Positions 9,181 to 17,524 of a DNA stretch of 64,000 nucleotides are shown one piece after another (position 1 is the stretch's first letter; every line of letters begins with the position of its first letter). The DNA is from Legionellaceae bacterium. Lineage in GTDB: Bacteria > Pseudomonadota > Gammaproteobacteria > Legionellales > Legionellaceae. The translations under genes were made by a program, and so were the position numbers. The stretch covers positions 62,001 through 126,000 of the forward strand of contig JAFIFT010000018.1 of the NCBI GenBank assembly GCA_020831865.1, read 5' to 3'. The notes below the pieces were generated by a model that worked only from the letters and a program-made list of their open reading frames with translations, ran no database searches and was not told the origin of the DNA.

Positions 9181-9306
9181 GATTTCAGCTTTGTGTCAGG
9201 GCTTATCGTACAGCGATGTTTGGTTTTGTGCGAAAAATGGCTATATGTAGGTGGTACATGGAGACCCAATACCCAATGGGCAGACCATGAGCGCAGAACC
9301 ATGCCC

Positions 9307-10434
9307 CTAATGCCGTGGGGTGTTGCTTAAATGGCGCAAAATGGTTGGATTAATGGCTAATCCTGATACCTTTGCCATTTTTTCGATAGCATTCTCGAAG
9401 TGCGACCTGGCTTTTTCCGGTGCGCTATTCTGCTGCATTAGGGCCTCTGCGAACAGGAAAAAGCAGGCGTTTTCATCAAGGCGGCGAGCTGCACTGATCT
9501 GTTGCTCGGCAGTTTCCCATTGCTCGTTGAGTACGGCGGCAATGGCCAAGCCGCCGTGGGCTTCTGCATGATGGGTATCCAGCATCAGCATGTGCTGAAA
9601 ACTATCTTCTGCCTCCCGGTGTTGTCCCAGCAGTAATTGTACCCAGCCCAGCGCTTGCCAGCTTTCGATAAAGTCGGGCAGTAATTGGCAGGCTATGTGT
9701 AAGGATTGCAGAGCAGCGTTGAAATCGAGCGTCAGCATTTGGCTATTGCCCAAGGCAAAATACAGGCGGCCATCGTCTGGTGTTTGCTGCAAAAGGGATG
9801 TTATTTCCGACGGGCTGGCTTGTTGTTGGTGCATCTTCAGATAAATATTGACAGATTGCGCCTGGCTATTGGCTGGATTGAGCTGTAACGCCTGCCGGGC
9901 AAAGGCTTCGGCTTGCTGATGTGCCCCCTGGTCAAAATACAGCAGTGCCAGTAAGCCCAGGGCATGGTCTGCTTGTGGATAACTGGCCAGATAGCGCTGG
10001 CAGAAACCGATAGCTTCACTTAAATTTTGGCGATGATATTCAATTTGCGCCATCAGAAAGAGGCTTTCGGGGAAAGGCTGCGCGGTATTTTCCACCAGAG
10101 GTAACAGGATCTCCTGCGCTTTATCCGGCTGGTGCAGGGCAAAATAGCAAAAACTGAGGTTATAACGGGTTTCAGGACCGTCTGTTTGTTTGAGGATTTG
10201 GTTGAAAATAATACTAGCGGATTGTGGTTGTCCATCATGCAAGTGCCATACCCCCAGCGCATGTTGGCCTGCGTGCTCATCGATAGCCCGTATGCGTCGA
10301 ATATAATGCAGCGCTTGTTCTTTTTCTCCCAAAAGGCCACAACTTTCACTGATATCGACTAATAATCTGAGGTTATCCGGGTCTTGTGCCAGATACTGCT
10401 GTAGTTGTTCCAGGCGTTCCCTGTGCTTTGACAT
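9307..10434 (-). CDS. TPR-repeat protein, last gene of the flagellar-type operon
   Basis: This 375-residue soluble protein is built almost entirely of tetratricopeptide repeats (W/LG/Y/A/F/A/P patterns such as ALGVWHLHDGQ, FALGNSQM, WQALGWVQLLLGQ, AHGGLAIAA). It has no signal peptide. TPR proteins bind other proteins, and several act as chaperones for secretion systems. The gene lies about 19 bases after fliP on the same strand, with no visible terminator between, so it is probably the last cistron of the 25-gene unit. A chaperone or sorting role for the neighbouring export apparatus is inferred from position and repeat type only. Confidence 0.75.
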   Translation of the reverse strand: MSKHRERLEQLQQYLAQDPDNLRLLVDISESCGLLGEKEQALHYIRRIRAIDEHAGQHALGVWHLHDGQPQSASIIFNQILKQTDGPETRYNLSFCYFALHQPDKAQEILLPLVENTAQPFPESLFLMAQIEYHRQNLSEAIGFCQRYLASYPQADHALGLLALLYFDQGAHQQAEAFARQALQLNPANSQAQSVNIYLKMHQQQASPSEITSLLQQTPDDGRLYFALGNSQMLTLDFNAALQSLHIACQLLPDFIESWQALGWVQLLLGQHREAEDSFQHMLMLDTHHAEAHGGLAIAAVLNEQWETAEQQISAARRLDENACFFLFAEALMQQNSAPEKARSHFENAIEKMAKVSGLAINPTILRHLSNTPRH

Positions 10435-10453
10435 GGCGATTCCTTCTTTGGTT

Positions 10454-11167
10454 TTAGTGAAAGCTGGTCATCAGCGATTGTATCACCAGATTCCAGCCGT
10501 CGATGAGTACAAATAACAAGATTTTAATGGGTAAGGAAATGGACATAGGGGGAACCATCATCATGCCCATAGTCATTAAAATGCCCGAGACAATGAGATC
10601 AACCAGTAAAAAAGGTAAAAACAGCATAAAGCCAATCTGGAAAGCAGTTTGCAGTTCACTCAGCAAAAAAGCGGGGATCAGATGAACCCACTCCAAGGCT
10701 TCCGCCGAATTCGGAAGGGGACTTTTGGCCAAATCGAGCATCAACTGCATATCTTTTTCACGCGTCTGCCGTAACATAAAGGTTTTGAGTGGTTGTGAAG
10801 CAATATATAAGGCCTCGTCTGCTGGCAGTTTTTTTTGTTGGAACGGGACTATCGCCTGACTATAGATGGTTTTTCCTATCGGTGCCATGGAAAAAAAAGT
10901 TAAAAACAGTGCCAGGCTGATCAACACGGTATTAGGAGGCGTTTGCTGTAGCCCCAGAGCGGTTCGCAGCATCGATAACACAATGACAATACGAGTAAAA
11001 GAAGAGAGCATCATCAAGATGCCAGGGGCCAGACTGAGGATGGTTAGGAGCGCCATGATTTGCAATGCTGGCGCCAGTTCAGTTTCAGGGAAGGTGATAC
11101 CGCCCGGCAGGGCAGCCTGACTGATGGTCGGTATCGCCAGAAAAAGGCTGCTGAACACGGCTTTCAT
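10454..11167 (-). CDS. fliP: Flagellar export gate protein FliP
   Basis: FliP (237 aa) forms, with FliQ and FliR, the helical export gate in the inner membrane. It has an N-terminal signal sequence, then the conserved FliP core: LTILSLAPGILMMLSSFTRI (about 40-60), RTALGLQQTPPNTVL, the loop with FMLRQTREKDM, and the C-terminal MGMMMVPPMSISLPIKILLF followed by DGWNLVIQSL. The length matches typical FliP. It overlaps fliO by four bases. All recognisable gate residues are intact, which supports a functional secretion channel despite the reduced motor. Confidence 0.96.
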   Translation of the reverse strand: MKAVFSSLFLAIPTISQAALPGGITFPETELAPALQIMALLTILSLAPGILMMLSSFTRIVIVLSMLRTALGLQQTPPNTVLISLALFLTFFSMAPIGKTIYSQAIVPFQQKKLPADEALYIASQPLKTFMLRQTREKDMQLMLDLAKSPLPNSAEALEWVHLIPAFLLSELQTAFQIGFMLFLPFLLVDLIVSGILMTMGMMMVPPMSISLPIKILLFVLIDGWNLVIQSLMTSFH

Positions 11168-11511
11168 GAGGTGGACTCGGGATGTTGGGGGTGGGTCTCG
11201 CCTGACAAGCGCTGGATAGCAATATGTTGGCGATTATCGACAATTAGCCATTCTTGCTGTTGGTGGCTAAGGATCCAGGCTTTGGTCCCAGGCCCGAGCG
11301 TAAAATGCTCGATCAGCTGCAAGGCCTCTCCTGTGCTGCCCTTTTTGGGTTTTTTCTGCCGCCAATAACCGTAGACTGCCAGCAGTGCCAGCAGACAGAT
11401 GCCCAGCGGCAGGCCAAAAGCCCTGGTGGTTGGTTCTGCTTTGAAAGCCAAGCGTTCAGCATACAATGGGCTTAGCCAGCAGCATCCCAGGACAACATAA
11501 TAAGGTTTCAT
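11164..11511 (-). CDS. fliO: FliO-like flagellar biosynthesis membrane protein
   Basis: This is a short protein (115 aa) with an N-terminal signal-like segment, one membrane span (FGLPLGICLLALLAVYGYW, about 33-51) and a cytoplasmic SpoA-like tail (about 60-110). That is the expected FliO layout. FliO helps assemble the FliP-FliR complex in known systems. Identification rests on topology and on position between fliN and fliP, with four-base overlaps at both ends, rather than on strong sequence motifs. Confidence 0.8.
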   Translation of the reverse strand: MKPYYVVLGCCWLSPLYAERLAFKAEPTTRAFGLPLGICLLALLAVYGYWRQKKPKKGSTGEALQLIEHFTLGPGTKAWILSHQQQEWLIVDNRQHIAIQRLSGETHPQHPESTS

Positions 11512-11825
11512 TCTTTTGGCCCCGGTACGGCGGTCAAGCGGACTGCGTAGTGATCGTCACAGGCCACCAATTCGCCGCAGGCTATCGTTTTCCCCTGTAA
11601 TTTGAGTTCGACTGCTTCATCGCAGCGTTTGTCCAGGCTTAGAATTTGTCCCTTTTTCAATTGTTGCAGCTCATCAAAACGCAGAGCAACGTGCCCAATA
11701 TGCAGTTCAATGTTCACTGCCATATCTGCCAGCAAGGCCAGATAATCTGTTTGCTTCAAGAGTTTTTCCGGGTTTTCGGTGGCCTGCAGGTTTGGCAGTT
11801 CCAGATTTTCAATGGCGGTGGACAT
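11508..11825 (-). CDS. fliN: FliN-type C-ring protein (SpoA domain)
   Basis: The product (105 aa) has a short N-terminal linker and one SpoA/FliN domain (about 30-100), with the typical VNIELHIGHVALRFDELQQL and KGQILSLDK stretch followed by VACGDDHYAVRL-like strands near the C-terminus. FliN forms the base of the C-ring and docks FliH-ATPase cargo. It can do this in non-motile secretion systems as well, where the SctQ C-terminal fragment plays the same part. Both neighbours overlap it. Confidence 0.92.
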   Translation of the reverse strand: MSTAIENLELPNLQATENPEKLLKQTDYLALLADMAVNIELHIGHVALRFDELQQLKKGQILSLDKRCDEAVELKLQGKTIACGELVACDDHYAVRLTAVPGPKE

Positions 11826-12535
11826 TAGTCTTCTCCTATTTTAATTTGCCAGTGTTGCTCCTGTTGTCCCAGAGTTACTGTGGCCAGGGTTTTATTCTGG
11901 TACTGGAGTAGCCAGGGTTCATTCAACGGGTGGTTGAGCTGAATGACATCACCTGCGGCCAGTTGTTTGAGGTCTCTTAGGGTGAGAGGAAACGATGGGG
12001 CGCAGACCTGCAGCTGTAGTGGTTGTGCACTCAAGCAATCCAATGGGGCATGCCGGGGTTCTATCGGGAGCTTCAGTGGGGGGCTATGCTCGCGCACCCA
12101 GTCTGGATTGAGATAGAATACGAGAGCGCTGTCTTCCAGATGAAGGCTCATTTTCAGGCAGGGTGACCCCGGATAAAACCAGTGGTGTTGCACAGTTGAG
12201 TCGGCAAGGTTCAGGGGATTGCTATGAAAAAAATCGCCAAAAACCGTTTGCAGGATGCGCTGGCATGCCACCTGGTAAAGCGGGTGGGTCTCGCTGGTTT
12301 TGAGCAGATGACGCTGGAGTGTATCCAAGGTATCGGCTGCAAAAAGGAGGAGTGGCTGTTGGCCGCTTGCCAGCATGTGCGGCTGATGCAAAACAGGTGG
12401 CAGCATGCATTGCTCCAGCGCGATGTCCTGACAATTGCCGTAGAGGTTCAGTGTATCGCGGATGCTTCCGGCCTGCTCGAGCCAATAGGCTATGTCTTGC
12501 CGACTGAGCAGTTTAAAGGGACGTATATTCATCAT
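11825..12535 (-). CDS. fliM: Shortened FliM-like C-ring protein
   Basis: The product is 236 residues, against about 330 for ordinary FliM. The last 60 residues form a SpoA domain (LTLRDLKQLAAGDVIQLNHP). The N-terminus (MMNIRPFKLLSRQDIAYWLE) lacks the LSQDEIDALL-type CheY-P binding motif seen in motile FliM. The middle region is not clearly the CheC-like domain that contacts FliG. In size and layout it is closer to a type III secretion SctQ protein. Its start overlaps the flgE stop (ATGA). Given the position before fliN-fliO-fliP, the fliM assignment is by order; function as a sorting platform rather than a rotor switch is inferred. Confidence 0.75.
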   Translation of the reverse strand: MMNIRPFKLLSRQDIAYWLEQAGSIRDTLNLYGNCQDIALEQCMLPPVLHQPHMLASGQQPLLLFAADTLDTLQRHLLKTSETHPLYQVACQRILQTVFGDFFHSNPLNLADSTVQHHWFYPGSPCLKMSLHLEDSALVFYLNPDWVREHSPPLKLPIEPRHAPLDCLSAQPLQLQVCAPSFPLTLRDLKQLAAGDVIQLNHPLNEPWLLQYQNKTLATVTLGQQEQHWQIKIGED

Positions 12536-13806
12536 GCCTTCTTATACAATTCTTCCAGAAGTTGTTTGTCAATATCCATGATCTGTGAGCAGGCTTGAAA
12601 CATGCGTTGCAGGATCACGATATTGGCAAATTCAGTGGTGGAGTCAATATTGGAGCGTTCGATATTTTCCGCCGCAATGTTGCCGAAATGGCCATCCTTG
12701 GCGTGACCGATATGCAACCCCTCTGTGGATTTAGCCCGAAAGCAATTATTGCTTTCGCTTTGCAGGGCGGCGTTGGGATCATCAAAACGGGCGAGGGCAA
12801 GCTGAATCCCCTCGCGGGATTGTCCATTGGTATAATGGTATATGATCTGCCCCTTTTCATTGAAGCTGAACTGGTACTGTTCACCTGGCGGATAGCCGTC
12901 TTGCTGCTGGACGCTTACTTCGGTTTGGCCCGGACTGGGAGGCATATTCAGCCGCAGTGCCTGTTCGCTTTTGCCATTGCCAAAGTCAAAGCGGACTTTT
13001 TGTTCGCGACAGCCGGCAAAGTGCAAGGCCAGATCAATAGAGCAGTTCTCCTTATTAGCATATCCTGAACTGTCAAAGCACAGCGATTTTCGATTCATAT
13101 TAAACTCGGCATCAAAGTAGATGCTGTCATTTTCTGTGACCTTTTTCAGCATGAGTTTGTTTGAGGAAGGATCGGGTTCATCGGTAAAGCCAAAAAGAAA
13201 ATGCAGCATATGGCTCTTGCCGTGTTCATCAAAGACTTCGACAGAAAACTCGATATCATCATAGTTTTTTTTCGATGGGCCCGTCTCACTGTCCTGATCG
13301 GGGTTAATTTGTTCCTTGCCTTGCAGAACACCGCTCAATTCAATCATGGTTGAGGCCTTGCCGGGATTGGATGCCGGCCCCTGAGTACTGATGCGCGTCA
13401 GTTGCCGGGAAGCACCGTAACCCATCACGTAAGCACCACTGTGATCATCAATGAGGTAGCCTGCTTTGTTGAAACTGAATTCGCCATCGCGCGTATAGCG
13501 GTATTCTCCGTTGGACAATTGCAGAATAAACAGTCCATCGCCATTAATAGCCAGTTGAGTATTAATTCCCGTGTGATCCAGCGCACCCTGTGAAAAGTTG
13601 ATTTTTTGGTTACCCAAAGCCACTCCGTGGCCGCTTTGGTTACCGAGGCTTTCATAATGTTGACTGCCGCCCCCCAAAGATTCATAAAAGACCTGACTGC
13701 CCTTATAGCCGGGACTTTGTATATTGGCGACGTTATTGGAGACGGTTTTTAAGCCAAAGCTGGCGGCTACCATACCGGATAAACTATTGAAATACGTCAT
13801 AGACAT
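12532..13806 (-). CDS. flgE: Flagellar hook protein FlgE
   Basis: This 424-residue protein is an axial protein with the conserved N-terminus (YFNSLSGMVAASFGLKTVS, NNVANIQSPGYKGS) and C-terminal helix (ENIERSNIDSTTEFANIVIL) that assemble the hook core. The central part forms the variable hook domains. The length is ordinary for FlgE, so a hook of normal type could be built. No hook-filament junction genes (flgK, flgL) follow. It is encoded five bases after flgD. Confidence 0.95.
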   Translation of the reverse strand: MSMTYFNSLSGMVAASFGLKTVSNNVANIQSPGYKGSQVFYESLGGGSQHYESLGNQSGHGVALGNQKINFSQGALDHTGINTQLAINGDGLFILQLSNGEYRYTRDGEFSFNKAGYLIDDHSGAYVMGYGASRQLTRISTQGPASNPGKASTMIELSGVLQGKEQINPDQDSETGPSKKNYDDIEFSVEVFDEHGKSHMLHFLFGFTDEPDPSSNKLMLKKVTENDSIYFDAEFNMNRKSLCFDSSGYANKENCSIDLALHFAGCREQKVRFDFGNGKSEQALRLNMPPSPGQTEVSVQQQDGYPPGEQYQFSFNEKGQIIYHYTNGQSREGIQLALARFDDPNAALQSESNNCFRAKSTEGLHIGHAKDGHFGNIAAENIERSNIDSTTEFANIVILQRMFQACSQIMDIDKQLLEELYKKA

Positions 13807-13810
13807 AGAA

Positions 13811-14197
13811 TTACGCTCCGATTGTTTTTACCATTGTCAGACTGATAATTTCCGTACCGCCCTCTTCAGTAGACAGCCGAACCTTCAGTTTGGGAATGTC
13901 CTGTTCAAAGACCACTTCAATGACTTTGCCAAATTTACGTCCCTCGGCAAAGCTGACCTGGTGACCCAGTAAGGTTAATGCCTGACTGGACGATGTCATT
14001 TTGAGGAGTTCCACCAGATTATGGTTCATTTCCGTGGTTTGTTGCAGGGCAGAAAATTGTGCCATTTGCGCCATAAATTCTTTGTTATCTACCGGTTTCA
14101 GCGGATCCTGATAGGTTAATTCCTGCATGAAAATTTTCATGTAATCGGCTTGATCCATGCCGCTGGCTTGTATGGCATCAGTCATGTTGTTCTCCAT
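13811..14197 (-). CDS. flgD: Short hook-cap protein FlgD
   Basis: The N-terminal half matches FlgD: DYMKIFMQELTYQDPLKPVD, NKEFMAQMAQFSALQQTTEM and a following helix. At 128 residues it lacks most of the usual C-terminal Ig/Tudor-like region (typical FlgD is over 200 aa), leaving only a short beta segment (HQVSFAEGRKFGKVIEVVF). FlgD caps the growing hook and is exported. It overlaps the fliK stop by about 20 bases if the first ATG is used; a later ATG (MTDAIQ) is also possible. Confidence 0.9.
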   Translation of the reverse strand: MENNMTDAIQASGMDQADYMKIFMQELTYQDPLKPVDNKEFMAQMAQFSALQQTTEMNHNLVELLKMTSSSQALTLLGHQVSFAEGRKFGKVIEVVFEQDIPKLKVRLSTEEGGTEIISLTMVKTIGA

Positions 14198-14819
14198 TAA
14201 TGGTGATGTGGGTCAGATGAAAGTGTTTGCTTGTAAACCACAGTCGAAGTCTGTGCAGGAATTGGCGAATTCCGTTTCCGTCGGTATCCGGCAAAGCCAT
14301 AGCCAGGCTCACACTCTGTCCTTTTCGGTGCAGATGATAGTTGCTGAGAGGGGATACGCGATGATCGAAGGAGCGTTCCGGCCCTGTTGTTGGTCGAATG
14401 ATAGTACAACAACGGCTGTGCGGGGTTTTCGAGAGCGCTACTTCAGGCTGGCGGGTCTTGAGTGCAGGAGCCGGTTGCCGCGGATGATCAAACTCCTGTG
14501 CCTGTGGTGGTTGTGTGCTTGGACAGGCATCGCTAAAAGCGCGGTTCAGCATCGGCACTTGCTCTGACGGGCTATGGCATCCGGCTACGGGGCGGGCTGC
14601 GTTGGGCGCCTGCCGCTGGAGTGGTTCTGGGGCTGGCTTGTGCTTGTTTGTGGTTGCGCTAAAACGCAGCTGGCTGGCTTCCCATTGTGCCTGGTGGTGG
14701 CGATAGTAGCCATCCTGTTGCAGCCAGTCTTCGAATGTTTCCTGGCCGGTGCTCGTTTTGCCGCTTTGTTTTTCGGGTAAGGGGGCTTGCCATAGGGCGG
14801 TAATCGTTGTTGTTTTCAT
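14178..14819 (-). CDS. fliK: Putative hook-length control protein FliK
   Basis: The 213-residue product (ATG at 14819, overlapping the fliJ stop as ATGA) is rich in Pro, Gln, Ser and Thr for about 130 residues and ends with a more ordered segment (HRKGQSVSLAMALPD ... RLWFTSKHFHLTHITING). This layout, together with the position between fliJ and flgD, is that of FliK, the secreted ruler that stops hook growth. The canonical LRLxPxxLG motif of the FliK C-terminal domain is not obvious, so it is a divergent member. The frame is open further upstream into fliJ, but the overlap start is preferred. Confidence 0.65.
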   Translation of the reverse strand: MKTTTITALWQAPLPEKQSGKTSTGQETFEDWLQQDGYYRHHQAQWEASQLRFSATTNKHKPAPEPLQRQAPNAARPVAGCHSPSEQVPMLNRAFSDACPSTQPPQAQEFDHPRQPAPALKTRQPEVALSKTPHSRCCTIIRPTTGPERSFDHRVSPLSNYHLHRKGQSVSLAMALPDTDGNGIRQFLHRLRLWFTSKHFHLTHITINGEQHD

Positions 14820-15232
14820 GAATAATCCCTCATTAGTATCCATTCTTCCACTTGTTTTTCCTCCTGGCGTAGCATTTGTTGCCGTTGCTGCTGTTGCTGC
14901 GTTTTGAGATGATTTTGCAGGCATTTGTGCTGCACTCTGGCTTGGCGCAACTGGTTTTGTAATGACGCTTCGGTACGGTCATAGCGGTACTTTTCTTGCT
15001 CCAGTGCTTCTTTTTGCTGATAGCGCTCGTGAAACCAGTAGCTTGCGGCCATTTCCTGCTCAGGATGTAAGGAGCCTCGGGAGAAGCGAGAGCTCTGCAA
15101 CTGTGTGTCCAGCGAGGATATTTTTTCCACACAATGTTGGCGCTCCACGCTCAGTTGTGCGAGCTGTTGTTGTAGCTGGAGAATGGCCCATTCCTGTTGG
15201 CGCAGCAGTGCCTGCCCTTTAGCGGCTTGCAT
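14816..15232 (-). CDS. fliJ: FliJ-like export chaperone
   Basis: The product is a 138-residue, strongly charged, nearly all-helical coiled coil rich in Gln, Glu, Arg and Leu. This is typical of FliJ, the central stalk of the export ATPase ring. It has no membrane segment. It follows fliI with a 14-base overlap and precedes fliK with an ATGA overlap, the standard fliI-fliJ-fliK order. The assignment rests on position, size and coiled-coil character, since FliJ proteins are poorly conserved. Confidence 0.8.
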   Translation of the reverse strand: MQAAKGQALLRQQEWAILQLQQQLAQLSVERQHCVEKISSLDTQLQSSRFSRGSLHPEQEMAASYWFHERYQQKEALEQEKYRYDRTEASLQNQLRQARVQHKCLQNHLKTQQQQQRQQMLRQEEKQVEEWILMRDYS

Positions 15233-16550
15233 CAGGAGTCTCCAGGATCGAGCGCAGTTTCTCCATCAGCACAGGGCGTTCCAGGCTGCTTTTTTCCGAC
15301 TGCCGCAGAAGTGCTTCGATCTGATGGCTACGATGAATCGCCTCATCCAATGCTGGATTGCTGCCGGCCTGATAGGCTCCCACTTCAATCATGTCGCGCG
15401 CACTGTTATAACGTTGCAAATGGTCAATAGCTGTACGAACCCAAAGGGTTTCCTGTTCGCTGATAAGCTGGGAAGCCAGGCGGGAGATGCTTTGCAGAAT
15501 ATCGATGGCAGGATAATGCCCTCTTTGCGCCAATGGGCGTGTGAGCACAATATGACCATCGAGCAGGGAACGCATGGTATCGGCAATGGGTTCATTAAAA
15601 TCATCACCCTCGACCAGTACCGTGTAAAAGGCGCTGATGCTGCCTTGGGTGCGGAAATTACCTGCCCGTTCCACGAGCCTGGGAAGCAGGGAAAATACCG
15701 ATGGGGTGTAGCCGCGGGCGGTCGGCGGTTCACCCAGGGCCAGGCTGATGTCACGTTGGGCCATCGCAAAACGGGTGATAGAGTCCAGCAACAGCGCCAC
15801 ATCATGCCCTTGCTGACAAAAATATTCCGCAATAGCAGTAGCAGTATAGACGGCCTGTTTGCGCATGAGGGCCGGTTCATCAGCGGTTGCTATCACCAGA
15901 ATACTGCGTTGCAGGCCCTCTTCTCCCAAATGATGACGAATAAATTCTTCGACTTCGCGCCCGCGCTCGCCAATCAGAGCGATCACATTGACATCGGCAC
16001 TCAGGTGCGAGGCAATCCTGCCCAGCAGGCTGCTTTTTCCTACCCCGGAACCGGCAAAGATACCTACCCGTTGGCCGCGTCCCAGGGTGAGCAAACTGTC
16101 AATGGCATGCACACCGGTAGTCAGAATCTCGCTTATGGGCTGGCGGTGCAGGGGATTGATTCCCGGTGGATGCAGGGTGGCCTGCTCTTGGCACCGTACA
16201 GAGCCTTTGCCATCGATAGTCTGTCCAAAGGCATTGAGTATACGGCCTTTTAATTCCGCACCGACGGGAATACGCAGACTGTGTTTGCGTGAACGGATGG
16301 TACAGCCTTGCCGGATCCCTTGCGGGTGCTCAAACGGCATGAGATAGACGGTATTTTTGGCAAAGCCAAGAACCTGAGCCTGCGTCAGGACATGCTGATC
16401 AACGCTTAAAATATCGCAAATCTCGCCGATAACCGCGCCTGAAGGACCATTGGCTTCAATCAGCAAACCGGTACATTTTTCAATGGCGCCCAGATGCTCA
16501 CTGGTGGGCAAGTTCCGCAGGGAATGGCACAAGGCATCAAAGTTGCTCAT
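15219..16550 (-). CDS. fliI: Flagellum-specific export ATPase FliI
   Basis: This 443-residue protein is an F1-beta-like ATPase with an N-terminal barrel, Walker A around residues 166-173 (AGSGVGKS), the conserved ALIGERGREVEEFI, Walker B VALLLDSITRFAMAQRD and the family motif GEPPTARGYTPSVF. The length equals canonical FliI. It powers or times substrate release at the export gate. All catalytic motifs are intact, supporting an active apparatus. It overlaps fliH and fliJ. Confidence 0.97.
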   Translation of the reverse strand: MSNFDALCHSLRNLPTSEHLGAIEKCTGLLIEANGPSGAVIGEICDILSVDQHVLTQAQVLGFAKNTVYLMPFEHPQGIRQGCTIRSRKHSLRIPVGAELKGRILNAFGQTIDGKGSVRCQEQATLHPPGINPLHRQPISEILTTGVHAIDSLLTLGRGQRVGIFAGSGVGKSSLLGRIASHLSADVNVIALIGERGREVEEFIRHHLGEEGLQRSILVIATADEPALMRKQAVYTATAIAEYFCQQGHDVALLLDSITRFAMAQRDISLALGEPPTARGYTPSVFSLLPRLVERAGNFRTQGSISAFYTVLVEGDDFNEPIADTMRSLLDGHIVLTRPLAQRGHYPAIDILQSISRLASQLISEQETLWVRTAIDHLQRYNSARDMIEVGAYQAGSNPALDEAIHRSHQIEALLRQSEKSSLERPVLMEKLRSILETPDASR

Positions 16551-17151
16551 GGCTCACCTGTTTTTTATAGTGCAAAAGGGCGGCTTTTAGTTGGTCAATT
16601 TGTTGTTCGAGCCGTGCATCCACCACTCCTTGCTCACTTTCAATCAGACAGCCGCCGAGTTGTACTTGTGCGCTGGCTTTGATCTGGATGCGCGGGTCCC
16701 GGGGGAGGTGTATTTTTTCCTGTTGCAGCAAGGCATAATCTTCTGCTGACAAAAGCAGGATCAGCGCCCTATTTTGATCGACCTCCTGCAAGGCGGTGTT
16801 GATGGCATGTTCAATATTTTCCTTGCTGATGGCATGCTGAATAAAAAAGCGAGGCAAAATGGAGGCGAGGAGCTCAATGATTTGAGGGCTTTGTTCGGCA
16901 AGCGCCGCTTGTGATTGTGGCGGGATAGCGTCAATAAGTGCCTTGAGTCGCTCGCATAAGGCCTGGTAGTGGCTGAGTTGCTCTTGTCGGCCGCTTATCC
17001 GACCGTCTTTTAAGCCCTGGGCAAAGCCTTCGTTGTAGGCTTTCTCCCGCAGAATGCTCCTTTCGCTCTCCTCCGTCACCACCGGTTGGGGTGAGGTATC
17101 AGTGCGTTGAGCAGGAGCTTGTCGATGCCAGTGTTTGATAATTTTAACCAT
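16537..17151 (-). CDS. fliH: FliH-type regulator of the export ATPase
   Basis: The product (204 aa from ATG 17151) has a Gln/Pro-rich N-terminus, a central charged coiled coil containing a glycine-rich AYNEGFAQGLKDGRISGRQE segment of the FliH GxxxG type, and a C-terminal globular domain (about 110-200) resembling FliH/HrpE/YscL. FliH links FliI to FliN. The frame is open to an earlier ATG at 17181, but the 17151 start gives a short overlap with the preceding gene, as elsewhere in this operon. Confidence 0.88.
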   Translation of the reverse strand: MVKIIKHWHRQAPAQRTDTSPQPVVTEESERSILREKAYNEGFAQGLKDGRISGRQEQLSHYQALCERLKALIDAIPPQSQAALAEQSPQIIELLASILPRFFIQHAISKENIEHAINTALQEVDQNRALILLLSAEDYALLQQEKIHLPRDPRIQIKASAQVQLGGCLIESEQGVVDARLEQQIDQLKAALLHYKKQVSHEQL

Positions 17152-17524
17152 CGCTGGACTCCAGAAAGGAGGCAAAATCACTGGGCTGCTGTGCCAGCCA
17201 TAGCTCGGATAATAGCTGCTGTGTCGCTTTTTTTAACGGCTGTTGCAGCTGTTTTTCAATGGCAGCCGTTATATTTGATTCGGCTAAAAATTGTTGTTGC
17301 TGCTCTGTCGGTAGCGTTTCCAGTACAGCGGCTATTAGGAGAGGGGGTTCCTGATGCAGTCTTGAAAAGCAGGAACGGATGTCAGCATCCTGCGCAGTAC
17401 CGCCACCCCCCAGCAACTGTTGCGCCAGTTGGGGCGACTGGCGGGTAAGCTGTTGGAGCAGCCAGCGTTGATCGGCTTTTTTGAGACGGGACAGCCGCTG
17501 CTGAATGGATTTAAATCGAGGCAT
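17144..17524 (-). CDS. fliG: Truncated FliG-like protein at the fliG position
   Basis: The gene lies between fliF and fliH, where fliG is expected, but encodes only 126 residues against about 330. The stretch EPPLLIAAVLETLPTEQQQQ resembles the N-terminal/middle FliG helix pair (EHPQTIAxIL..L.PEQAA). The rest is helical and Gln/Leu-rich. There is no trace of the C-terminal torque domain with its charged helix. Overlaps with both neighbours and an intact frame argue for a maintained gene rather than a decaying one. It may act as a simple adaptor between the MS-ring and the C-ring. An earlier ATG at 17545 is possible. FliG homology is tentative. Confidence 0.55.
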   Translation of the reverse strand: MPRFKSIQQRLSRLKKADQRWLLQQLTRQSPQLAQQLLGGGGTAQDADIRSCFSRLHQEPPLLIAAVLETLPTEQQQQFLAESNITAAIEKQLQQPLKKATQQLLSELWLAQQPSDFASFLESSDG

